NCBI GenBank assembly: GCA_010015655.1
Contig: ML976666.1
Span: forward strand, 807,877-871,876
Length of the DNA: 64,000 nt
Source: Bimuria novae-zelandiae CBS 107.79
Lineage: Eukaryota; Ascomycota; Dothideomycetes; Pleosporales; Didymosphaeriaceae
Direction: 5' to 3'
The notes below the pieces were generated by a model, which saw only the letters and a list, made by a program, of their open reading frames with translations, did no database searches and was not told the DNA's origin. This document shows, piece by piece, positions 52,896-62,659 of this stretch (position 1 is the stretch's first letter; each line of letters starts with the position of its first letter). A program made the position numbers and the translations under genes.

Positions 52896-54075
52896 CTATG
52901 CCCTAGCCACTCCGAAGTCCTTGATCCGCTTCATTGACTTGCGGACCTCACGCCGCATCTGCGGGATTGCAACCTGGGACCAGATGGGTGCGGGCTCGTC
53001 GTCGTCGTCCAGCTCGTCACGTACGTCACGGTCTGGTGGGGCCTGCATTTCGTCCAGCACAGCCTCGAGCTTCTTCACTTCGCGGGCCAACATGTTGCGC
53101 ATCAACGCACGCTGGTCCTCCTCCTCTAGGTTGAATTCGCCGATCCAAATTGACGTGTGCGTTACATTGCGAGTCAGTGCCGCCTCTTGTATGCGCCACG
53201 TGACTCGCGGCGCAGCCCCAGGGCCGTCTGGGGTCGGAGGCGCATCAAAGGACGGGCAGTTGATATGATGTTCGGGCGAGGCAGCAAAGTTATACCATTC
53301 TAGAGATTTACCCAGAATTGAGAGTAACAACAACGCAATGTGAGGGCGCTGGGCACAAGGGCAACTTAGCAGGCCGCGGACGGTAGCAATTGCGACGCGG
53401 TTGGACAAGAGTACCTTGTCCAGCGGCAGCGCGCTCGGCGACAGCCGTTGGACGTGTCCCCGAGTAGTTGTAGGCTTGAGCACGCCGGGCCGCTCTGAGT
53501 GGAACATGGTACAGTAGTGCAGCGAGTGCCTATGATAGTCCGTCAGCCGTGTCCTCCATATGCTGATTGAAATGTTGAAAGCCTAGTGTCGCCATCCCTT
53601 TGGCCTCGCAGTCGTGGACGAGGGGTTGGAAGTGCGAGGGCGACGCCAACGTCACTGTCGTTGTCCTGGGCGGCGAACGCCCTGAGTTGTTCGTCTCAAC
53701 GAGCTCGGGAGGCGTCAGGGCTCCCATTCCCGTGGTGAAGGTCCTAATATCGGCCCACTGCGCGAGGCCTTCGAGGTCGAAGTCGCCGATACTGTCTAGG
53801 TTTATTAGCCTATCACCACCCCCGGCGCCGCCCTTATAGGGCGCTGGCAGCAGCGAGAGGGCGGGCATAGCGATTGTTGACATTGACACCGGGGTGGGTG
53901 CTGGCTGCGGCTGCTGTTGTAGCTGGGGGACGCGGCTCGCCCACGAGTGCTTGCCATGGCGGCGTGAGGGGCTGTAAAAACAATTGTAGCTATTCTGCTG
54001 GCATCGCGTACACGTTGGCTGGGGTTTTATCGCATTTCACCTTGGCTATTGCGCAAGCATCACAGGCGGAGCGGA
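52896..54075 (-). pseudogene. AflR-like Zn2Cys6 transcription factor, frameshifted
   Basis: Right to left there is a Zn2Cys6 cluster (Cys in SACDACAIAKVKCDK at about 54072-54028 and TCTRC...NC at about 54014-53980), a basic/Gln-rich linker, a middle region (53889-53530) and an AflR-type C-terminal domain (53507-52896). The last contains CPCAQRPHIALLLLSILGK and IWIGEFNLEEEDQRALM. Known AflR-family proteins have the same order and regulate polyketide clusters. Three breaks are visible: no ATG between an upstream TAA and the zinc cluster, a one-base shift inside the cluster beside a run of four G (54021-54024), and a frame change with a stop near 53530. I did not find introns that repair them. 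Confidence 0.72.
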
Positions 54076-54671
54076 GTCTGGTCCGTGACGTTGTTGGCCG
54101 TGCGGGTGACGTTGTGGAGGTTATTGCGAAACACTACTTAGTTAGCGGTAATGAGCCAGACTTTATCTCGTAAGACTGACTGTAAGTTGGACGTTAACTA
54201 GCATAGGCTATCCGCTATATGTATACCTGGTGGTACTTAGTACCGTAGTATAATAATATTTGGAATTCTGGTATGTCAGCTCGCGTTGCTCTACGCACGT
54301 GAACGATTATGTGAACCACGTCTGCCTTTCCCGGGCCTAAGCTCTTACTGCAGCTTGCATGGCGCTCCGTCAGCTACAAGCAAGATGAGAGTGAATGAGG
54401 ATAACTTTGCATCTTTACAGGACATTGGCCCACCCAGATAACCTTTCTTAACATTACTGCCGCCGTACACTGGCCTATTTAATTGCCGTACGTCATCACT
54501 GCTGGAGTACTGCATTGTGCACGATGAAGCACAATTAACTAGTGCGTTTCCTTAAAGCGGATGGCCAGAATACATATGTACTATTATCAGGGACCCATTC
54601 ATGGTATGCAGCACTGAGACATGGTAATCACGTGATGATATGGCCCGTGCATACGTTAAATATTTCCGACC
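54076..54671. other. Intergenic, no gene seen
   Basis: Short AT-richer stretches; no supported frame. Confidence 0.45.
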
Positions 54672-55718
54672 TTACCTGGCAAACACGAACTTCGCGCCGC
54701 CCTCTATCAACGCAGACAGCTTGGTTGCCTCTTCTCCACCTAGCTTCCTCACGTTCGCCACTGCTTCAGTATGGCGTGGGTACAGCTGGTCCCCGCCCGC
54801 GTCATACTCCTTGTACGTGACCAAGAGTGGCTTCGCGACGGGTTCAGGCACGAAGCTGATCTTCTGCAAGAACGCCGTCTCGTCGATTTCGCGAACCTCG
54901 ATGGTCTTGTCACACGCTTTAGCAATCACGCCAAAAGCGTCCCGCAGCTTGACCAGCTCCGGTCCATTCAACAAAATCACACCATCATGACTCTGTGTCG
55001 CCAGGAGGGCCCTACCCGCGGCAAATGTCAGCTTGAACGTCTTTCCTTCCATGTGAACGTGTCTTACCCTGCAACGCAGCCAATATCGTCTGGGACGATG
55101 AAATCGAAAAGGGCATCCGGATGGTAGAGCTCCACAACGCCCTTTTGCGCTTCATGCGCGTACATGAAGAGATTCGAGCTGAAGTATGCGGGACGCAAGA
55201 CAGCAATCCGTAGACCGTCGATCTGCTCTAGGGCTATCTTAGTTTGAGCGTGGCCCGGGGCACTATCTCAGTCATATCCGTCGACGACGGCGGGCTTTGT
55301 ACTGTGTAGGAGGATAGCAGAACCAGGTAGGTAATGCCGGCGTCTTTGAGGGCTTGGAAAGTTGCCTTCATCGAATCCGGACTGTCGAAGACGGTATACA
55401 CGAACACCGCGTTGGCGCCCGATTTCCTAACTGCCGCGGTCACGGTGGAAGGCTGGGATACTGATTGTTCAGTTTAAGCGGATGCATCTACCATACAAGC
55501 AGCTTGGGACCCCATCACTTACAGTCGGCCAGTATCCGCTTGTATCCGCCCCTCTTTTCGTACTCTTCTAGCTGCTTGACGGGTTTGTTGACGTCTCTCA
55601 TGGCCAGCCAGACCTTCGCACCACGCTTACGCGCTTCTATGGCCGCTGCGCTGCCCCCAGCTCCGCTAGCACCAAAAACGAGGACTTTTGCCATTTTGGA
55701 ATCTGATATGACAGTCAT
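54672..55718 (-). pseudogene. NmrA-like NAD(P)-binding reductase with one-base frameshift
   Basis: Three exons are visible: 55523-55694 (or from the ATG at 55718), 55068-55460, and 54672-55011, with introns of 62 and 56 nt. The N-terminus KVLVFGASGAGGSAA is a dinucleotide-binding motif of the atypical SDR (NmrA/isoflavone-reductase) type. The middle has YLVLLSSYTV and IAVLRPAYFSSNLFMY, and the last exon has DAFGVIAKACDKTIEV. Exon 2 changes frame at the C/G run 55253-55260; the three exons sum to 905 nt, one short of a multiple of three. This fits a single-base deletion, either decay or a base-calling error in the run. OrdB/AflX-type enzymes of aromatic polyketide pathways belong to this family. 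Confidence 0.75.
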
Positions 55719-56686
55719 GAATGCGTGTAAAAGTTCAAGTATTGGCTGTTGCTACGACAAGCTTAGTGGACGAGACTTTTATACTCATCTCCATCGTGCA
55801 GAAATCAAAAATCCTTACCATCTGAAGCTGGCGGTGTGCTTCTCTCTGCCTCACGCCCGCTCGCTGCCCGAAGGGTACACTACCGGTGAGCCTGCAATCC
55901 ATCTCGGACATATGTGGCTCCGAGAGGCCGGTAGGCCATTCCTTTACGAGTACTCTGGAAACTCTGCATATTCGGCGGCTTCGGCAGATTCGATCACTAT
56001 TCCATCTGCGCGATGAAAGTTCCGTTAACCAAGGAGTGTTCTTCTCACGCTCTCATATACAAGACTACAATCTCTAGCTATCATACGCCCAAAACGCCCC
56101 CAAGTCCAGCACAAATCCCCTTGTATTATTGCGGAGAGTGGCTTTTATCAGAAGAACCCACACGTCCGCCACCCTCGTGGAAGACTCAGACTGCAATGGT
56201 GGACCCGCGTGAGGCTGAAATATGGTTGTCATCTCAAGGTTATTGATAGTTGAGAGGCCATGTCTCCTGTCACACGGTTATTCGCAGCATCAGCGCTTGC
56301 GGCTGCGGGTGAGCTGAAGTGACTTCTGGACTGCATGCAGGCATGCAAGCAGCACCAGTAAGATACCTTCGCATCCTGCTACTGTGACTCTTGTTTGAGA
56401 CGCATATAAGGTGCTGATTGGTCACCTCGGCAAGAGAGGATTCGCTCGGAGATCTCGCTCCCCGCTCGCTCCCGGGTTGTACTACCGTTGGCGAAATGTG
56501 TAATACAGTCAGGCAATTACCATTGGTACTTCCGCAACTGGTCGCTTAGTATCCGGTGTGGGTTCGAAGCGTGCTATTGCATTGTACATGAACCGTAAAG
56601 CCTGCATGAAAGATATGTCCACAGTTTTACAGTACTATGTCGCGAACATCATCCATTAGTGCTCTGCAGAACCTCTAGCCCCCCTG
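55719..56686. other. Intergenic, no gene supported
   Basis: Promoter side of the NmrA-like gene and about 700 bases of apparently non-coding DNA. Small frames lack any family pattern. Confidence 0.45.
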
Positions 56687-56992
56687 TTGATAGGGACACT
56701 GAGGAAGAAACCATACATGCGTCAAAGTCAAGCAGCGTATGATGGAAGACAAACTGATCCCGAAACTTCGCACACCGAAATACATGCTCATATGCAATTG
56801 TGCACCACTATCAGTGGTCCGAGTACAGATGTCAAGGACCCCGAGGAGAAGCTACGCTCAGAAGGAGTCAGATGCATTCCGTTGAGCATACCATACGCAT
56901 TCTATTCGGCCCAGATTGATTCCTGGATGGAAAAGTTTGAGGAAGCCACGAATAACATTGAATACTGTGAAATCCCCCTCCCTTCACCCTAA
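56687..56992 (+). pseudogene. Polyketide synthase acyltransferase-domain relic
   Basis: A 101-codon open stretch with no true ATG start. Its second half resembles the acyltransferase domain of fungal non-reducing polyketide synthases: TISGPSTDV (usual form VISGP...), then LRSEGVRCIPLSIPYAFYSA and QIDSWMEKFEEA. The position normally occupied by the catalytic His (AFHSAQ) is Tyr here (TAT, 56903-56905), one C-to-T away from His. No KS, ACP or TE domain lies nearby, and no GHSxG is present in the fragment. It is too short to assign a pathway. The match is from memory of the motif, so moderate confidence. Confidence 0.55.
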
Positions 56993-57115
56993 ACCACCCC
57001 TGTAAGCATGCAAACACAAAATTCACACAGCAATCCCACAGAAGTAATAGTTTCTCAAAAACATTTTCTATTCCTATGAAAAATTCTACAACTATCCTAC
57101 ACCCCACTCGATCAT

Positions 57116-58961
57116 CTAACTACACGCCGCCGCGCCATCGCACCGACTCGGCACATCTCCATACCCCGCCCACGCCTGTCCTGCGCCCAGGCAGTTCGTA
57201 GGACGTATCTGCTCGGACGCAGTGATGGTCGCGGTGCACTTGAATTTGTAGCCGGCGTTTGTTGGGATAGTTGCTGCCGGAGGAGGAGGAACAACGGAGG
57301 TTGAAGTCGCGACCGGAGTCTCTGGGACAAAAGGGGTGGGGATGAGAGACGGCGATGATGAGGGAGTGACAGCTGGAGATTCAATGGCGGAAGAAGTAGG
57401 CGTGGGAGTGACCGCTGGGGTTTCCGCGACCGAAGACGTGACGATGCTGACGGGCGCCGAGGTTGCGGCCTCGGTGGGCACATCCAGAACCGCAGAGGTC
57501 GCGTTCGCCGCAGCAGTAGCGGAGGAAGACGGGACAATTACTTCTGTAGCCTGCGAAGCGTCAGCCGTCGCACTTGGAGTCGACACCGGAGCTGGAGGGG
57601 GCACTGACGCCGCGTCGCCCTTCGCCACGCCCACGAAGGCATTCAGATTCACAGGGCTACAATTCTCCGTAATCTCGAGCGTGCCCGTTGCGCCGAACAC
57701 ATCCGCGCCATCGCGGGCCAGCGTGAACGTCTGCTTGCCCGTGCCCATGGCGACCTGGAACGCGCTGGCACCTGCGGGCGCCTCGAAGCTCTGCGTGTTT
57801 CCACCCGAGGTGACTGTCACGGTGCCGGCGGACTGGAGCAGGGCAACCACGAAGACGGCGTCCTGCAGCGTGTCGATGCCGTCGAAGGCGCCGCACGCGG
57901 CCTTGGGGCTAGGCCGGTACCAGTACACGAGTTTGTCCTGGGCGACGGAGATTTCCTTTGCGCCGGCCTTGTACGCGGTGATGTAGGGCTCTGCCATTTC
58001 GAGCCAGCCGCCGTGCGGCATACCATTTGCCCACGCGCTGGAGCCGTCGTCGGTGTGCTTGCTCGTCTCGGCGTCAGGGCCGATGTAGTGGCTCTCGCCG
58101 TAGTCGTTCCACGTGATGATCTCAATCATCTGGGGTGCGAGGGCGAGGATCTCGTTCCAGCGGCGGAACCAAAGGAGGTCGCCGGGGAAATTCCACGCTT
58201 TGCTCGCGAAGTTGGTGAAGAACCAGGGGGAAACAGGGGCCATGTAAGTCTTTCCACCGAGCCATTCTGTGTATTTGGCGTCGAAGTCGGAGGTGGTGAC
58301 GTTGGATTCGGGGGTGGGAGCGCGGTTTGCGCCGTTGCTGTCCCAGCCGATCCAGTTGAAGGAGCCGTCGATGTCGCCGACGGAAGTGGCATCCCTGATG
58401 CCCGTGGGGGAGAGGTTAGGCACGAGGTAAAGATCCGTTCCAGCAGCAGCACGGATGGTGTTCGCGTTGAAGAGCTTGCTTGGATCGTTGTCGCCGTTGA
58501 AGCTCGAAACAAAGCACTTTCCGTCCACTTGGAGTTGGCCCGGCTTTGCACAGTACTCCTTGAGCTTCGCGCCGACGAGCTCGTTCTCGCCCGTCTCGAA
58601 GTAGTTATAGTCGAACGAAATGAAAACCTTCATGTCGTTGTTGGCAGCACTTTCATATGCGTAGTTGAGCTGGGCGTCGGTATAGTCGTCCTTGGCGATG
58701 TTGAGCGCAAAGGCGTCGATACCGGCGGCTTTCGCCCTCTTCATGTCATCGTCATAATCGGCAGCGCTTTCGCGGTTTGCCATAATGCCAATCTACACAG
58801 CTTAGCTCCCGTCGCATCCAAAGCATTTGTTCTCCTACCATGAAGTGCGCAGCAACAATCTTCCCCGCATCCTGTCTCTTGATAGACGAGGTCTTGAACG
58901 GTGCAGCGTTCGCCGCAGCGGCAAGGAGCCCGAGAGCCACCGAGGTAGTCGTAGCGCGCAT
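57116..58961 (-). CDS. Secreted GH71 alpha-1,3-glucanase (mutanase)
   Basis: Two exons: 58839-58961 and 57116-58792 (46-nt intron), giving 599 aa. It hydrolyses alpha-1,3-glucan, a fungal cell-wall polymer, outside the cell. A signal peptide (MRATTTSVALGLLAAAANA) is followed by a likely Kex2 site (SSIKR). The GH71 domain begins KIVAAHFMIGIMANR and contains DYDDDMKRAKAAGIDAFALN, FISFDYNYF and the family motif ITWNDYGESHYIGP. A beta-sandwich-like region follows, then a Ser/Thr/Pro/Ala/Val-rich linker of about 120 residues that is probably O-glycosylated, and a short Cys-containing end (KCTATITASEQ, then CDGAAACS). The C-terminal tail is shorter than the Cys-rich domain of some mutanases. Intact and apparently unrelated to the polyketide relics beside it. 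Confidence 0.93.
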
Positions 58962-60207
58962 GTTGCAATGAAAAACGAATGTATGAAGCGAGCGACAGAA
59001 AGCAAAAGCGAATGTAGAGAATATACAAACAAGTTAAAGAACGAAGAGAACTGATGTCGAGTCAGGCTAGTATTTCTCTAAACCCGTTGTATATAAAGAC
59101 TACCTCGTAATCCATCGATTTTCTCCACCGGAGTCCCGAAGCGAAGAGTTTCTGAAGCTGGACCCCACCCGCAAAGGCCACACTAAGAGAGGCTGAGCCC
59201 ATCTCCACTGAACGAGCGGCATCTCGCAGCGGCAGGAGAATGCGAAAACAATCCTGTTGGTCGACGGCTCCGTTTCAGGACCAGCGTGTAATGCGATTTA
59301 CGTCTTTGCGGACTCGGTCCGCTCCTCGGAAATTGGTGCTGACGTTTTTAGCAACCACGCTAACTCCCTTTACACCATCTCCTAGGATGTGGCTTGCATA
59401 CGCGTAGCAAAGCAGAAAAAGGCGGGAAACAAGCGGGTGAGGTTTTGCTAGTGGCAGGGGCCAGAAGTATTTTCTAGGGGGCCAGGAGTATACGCAGGTT
59501 ACGGTACGGCGCGTTATGGTGCTGGGGCGAGCACTGTGGTATTGTTGAAATTGCCCTGCTCTTGCTGAGTGTTATGCTCTAAAACAGCAAGAGGACTGAC
59601 TAAACGGTCAATGGGCGGAGGTTTGAGGGTGGGTGCGGTTTTGATATCCCCTCAAGGCGCCGGTTAATTAGTCCGTGGAGATGAGCGATGATGCTGATGC
59701 TGATGCTGATGCTGCGTGAACGACCCGTGACACTTCGTCGTCGATAGGAACAACACAGATTTTCTAAACTTGGTTTTTATTATTTATTAATTTATCTAAT
59801 TAACGTCTACCTCTCTCTAGTAAACTGTCTATAAAATATAAAATAATATAGATATAGTAAATATAGTTATTAAAAGTTGCTTTATAGTAGTATTTACTAA
59901 TAATATAAAATAAAATATAAAATAATACAGTTTTTTTATATAAATAAAGTGTGCGATAGGCTTGTAAATGGTTTGGGTCGCAAGGGCCACAGTTGGGTCT
60001 GACTAAGTAGAACACCAAACTTCTTAATTTTAAACTCTTTATAACTTTATAAATATAGGAGCTATTCTTATGCAATTTTAATATAAGGTATATATATATG
60101 AGTTATATAACTCTAAAAAAAAGCCTATATTTCATATTTATTTTGGAGCGAAATTTTCCTTTTAGTAATATTTTACGTCTTTTTTTAGGATACACGACTT
60201 AATATAC
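58962..60207. other. GH71 promoter region and AT-rich transition to repeats
   Basis: 58962-59760 has normal composition and no gene, with a GATGCT microsatellite at about 59688-59715. From 59760 the sequence is strongly AT-rich (TATA/AATA runs) with no recognisable element. Confidence 0.5.
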
Positions 60208-61389
60208 TGTGACGGCCTGGCATGCTGGCAGGTCACATGACCTCGCGTATGAGGTGCAACTGCCTTACGCCCTGGTGCGGCTGCCCGCGTACCCAGCGCA
60301 GTTACTTCAGATGGATAGTTGTTCCCCTCTAACAAGCGCACAAAAGCACTGCGAGCATATGTACCTATAGTCTCCTCATCTTAGTGTAGCTAAAATAGAG
60401 CCAACTTACCTTATCTACTTCTCTAGATTTAGGAGACCGTGCCCGTCCTTATATTACACTAAGATCTCTACACCTTAGCTAAAAATAGTAATAAAATATC
60501 TAGTTAAACTACTTAATCTACTTGCACGTATAATTTAACGATAACTACTTAAAAAACCTACTATATAACTATACTAAGCTATTAGTTCATTAAAGTAAAG
60601 TTACTTAATATAAAAGGAGTCCTAATACTACTAAGCAAGGCTTAAAAGGAGTTAAAAGATAAATAGTTTAAACGTAATATGCTATAGTAGCTAGAAAAGT
60701 TAAATATCTTACTATCTCTATTAGATAAATAGTAGTAACGTCTGCGCTATATAATATAATAATACTAAAACACCTATTTATAGCGTTAGTGCTAGGGAAG
60801 CACATACTTAGCGACGTATATAATCTATCTAAACGTTTTACTTACTAAAAACACGAGATCTAGATCTACGGCTACATTACTAAGGAGAACTATAACTAAG
60901 ATACCTCTATAAAGCTAGCCTATATCTAGTAAGGTATTAAGAAAGACTCCTTGTAAGCACTTTAGCTACTTACCTTTATAAGTAATAACCTAATTAAGGT
61001 AACGCTAGAAGGCGTAATTAAGTACTTTTAATAAAACTTTATAATAATTATAGTTAAGCTAGTTAGCTAGATACTCCTTCGCAGCGTAAAGTAGTAATAG
61101 CTATATATATACTACTAGATTACTACTAACGCCCTAACTAAAGGCGAGGAGCTAAATAGTGCCTTTACTTAAGTATAGTAGAAAATAAATAAGCTAGAAG
61201 CCTAGTTAGCTAAGCGTGCTACTATTACTCCTTCTTCTCCTATATATACGCTAGCGACCTAACCTCGTGCCACTTGCTTCTCTATCCTCCCTTACACCTC
61301 TTTAACACCCTATAAAGAGCCTAGTTACCTTAATAGCTCCTTCTTTCCTTATACACTACTTTTTACACCTGCTACTTTATTAGCTATAC
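60208..61389. mobile_element. Degraded retroelement remnant, family uncertain
   Basis: 60208 begins TGTGACGGCC, in the manner of an LTR end, and is followed by GC-richer sequence to about 60340. The remaining 1 kb is TA-rich and full of stops in all frames, as RIP produces. No matching second repeat was seen, so the family is not assigned. Confidence 0.4.
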
Positions 61390-61847
61390 TGTTAAGATCC
61401 CAAAGAGGTAGCTATTCTCTAAGGGGCTAAGGTTGGTTCTCGGGCAGGAGTACTGGTAGGACAGGAAAGGGTTGTAGTAATAGCTTGCGCCTATTACTAA
61501 AGGCGTTAGTATTAAAGGTGTGTATAATATAATTAAATTAACAAGGTTGCTTATTTAGATCTAAATAATAGATTAATAAACAGGTTAAACACGAATGCCT
61601 TAAGGGTATTCGTGTGGGTTTATATACAAGAGGGGTAAACCTTACTATCTATCTCTCTTTCTACTGTCCTTAGATTCCGATGGATGGTCGCGCCGTCCGT
61701 GGATAGTACACCTTCCACAATCTTAGCAGGATGGTATGTCTTAGCTGGATGGTACATTACGTAACCTCGGTTACGCGACCCCGCCGAGTGTTACTTTTAC
61801 TAAGGCCCGTTAGTCCTCCGCGTTCCATACATGTTTAGATCCTAACA
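61390..61847 (-). repeat. LTR (3' LTR of a minus-strand gypsy element)
   Basis: 458 bases bounded by TGTTAAGATC and GATCCTAACA, which form near-perfect inverted ends. Immediately to the right is TCACCTCCCCTCTTCTAG; on the minus strand this is a polypurine tract directly preceding the LTR, which shows the element runs leftward and this is its 3' LTR. The 5' LTR would be right of the window. Confidence 0.75.
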
Positions 61848-61978
61848 TCACCTCCCCTCTTCTAGATAGCGTCCTTGGTATCCTTGTTCTGCGCCCCTTA
61901 GCTGTAGATACGGTTGTCGCATATAAATACCCGCGTGAGTTGCTGTTTTCGCGTTCTGGCCTTAATGCCTTTCTAACT

Positions 61979-62650
61979 ATGCCTAAGGATCCTAAGCCCC
62001 GTAAAGCGCGCGCGCCTTGTAAGAAGACTTTAACCTAAGAGTAGCGTGATTATATTCGTTATGTTAAAGGGAGTAGTAAAGAAATGCCTTTTTATTATAG
62101 TCGCTGCAAAAAGCTAAATATCTATTGTTTCGTGGATACTGCGTCTAGTTGTTACGCTGGTTGTATCGCTGCAAGGAGCAAGTGTGAATTGTTTATTCCT
62201 AAAAAGGAGTAGGAGAAGGTAGAGGATAAGGAGCGTGAAAAATAATTAGCGTTAGCTTGCGCTAAGGAAAAAGTGTTACGTAGTTAATAAGAACTTACTT
62301 ACTATAAGCGTAAGTTATTAGAGATTAAGAGTTATAAGAGGTTATTTGCGCGTTAAGATAGGAAGTTGCTAAACGCCTAGGATAAGGTGCAAGAGACAGA
62401 GAGCTTAAGTGTAAATGCTCTGTTCTAAAACGATTTCTTCGCTAATCTAGGCTAGTTACAGGCTAATAATCCCTTTCCTAATCCATTAATAGATCTTCTT
62501 CTTAACGAATTTTTGTCGGGTTCTCCTCTAATCGTTCCTAATTCCTTCTTATAGTCTGACGATAGTATTGTGCTAATAATTAGTAATAGTTATTAAGGTT
62601 TACTTCTAGTTCCTATATATCTTCTAAGTGTAGATATTCTTTCTACTTAA
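61979..62650 (+). pseudogene. Antisense Cys-rich ORF between gypsy pol and 3' LTR
   Basis: The ATG at 61979 (MPKDPKPRKARAPCKKT) opens a plus-strand frame of about 220 codons interrupted only by RIP-type stops. Near 62095-62195 it encodes a compact Cys cluster (SRCKKLNIYC, then SSCYAGC and RSKCELF), reminiscent of a zinc cluster. A charged Lys/Glu helix region follows (KVEDKEREK), then an Asn/Leu/Pro-rich end. It is opposite in direction to pol. A short basic, Cys-cluster ORF in this position would suit a DNA- or RNA-binding accessory protein. The family is not named by me. Confidence 0.5.
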
Positions 62651-62659
62651 TTAAGTAGG

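Noticed and set aside
55465..56016. Plus-strand frame overlapping the NmrA-like gene start
   Set aside because: Partly antisense to the Rossmann exon, and the remainder lacks any pattern.
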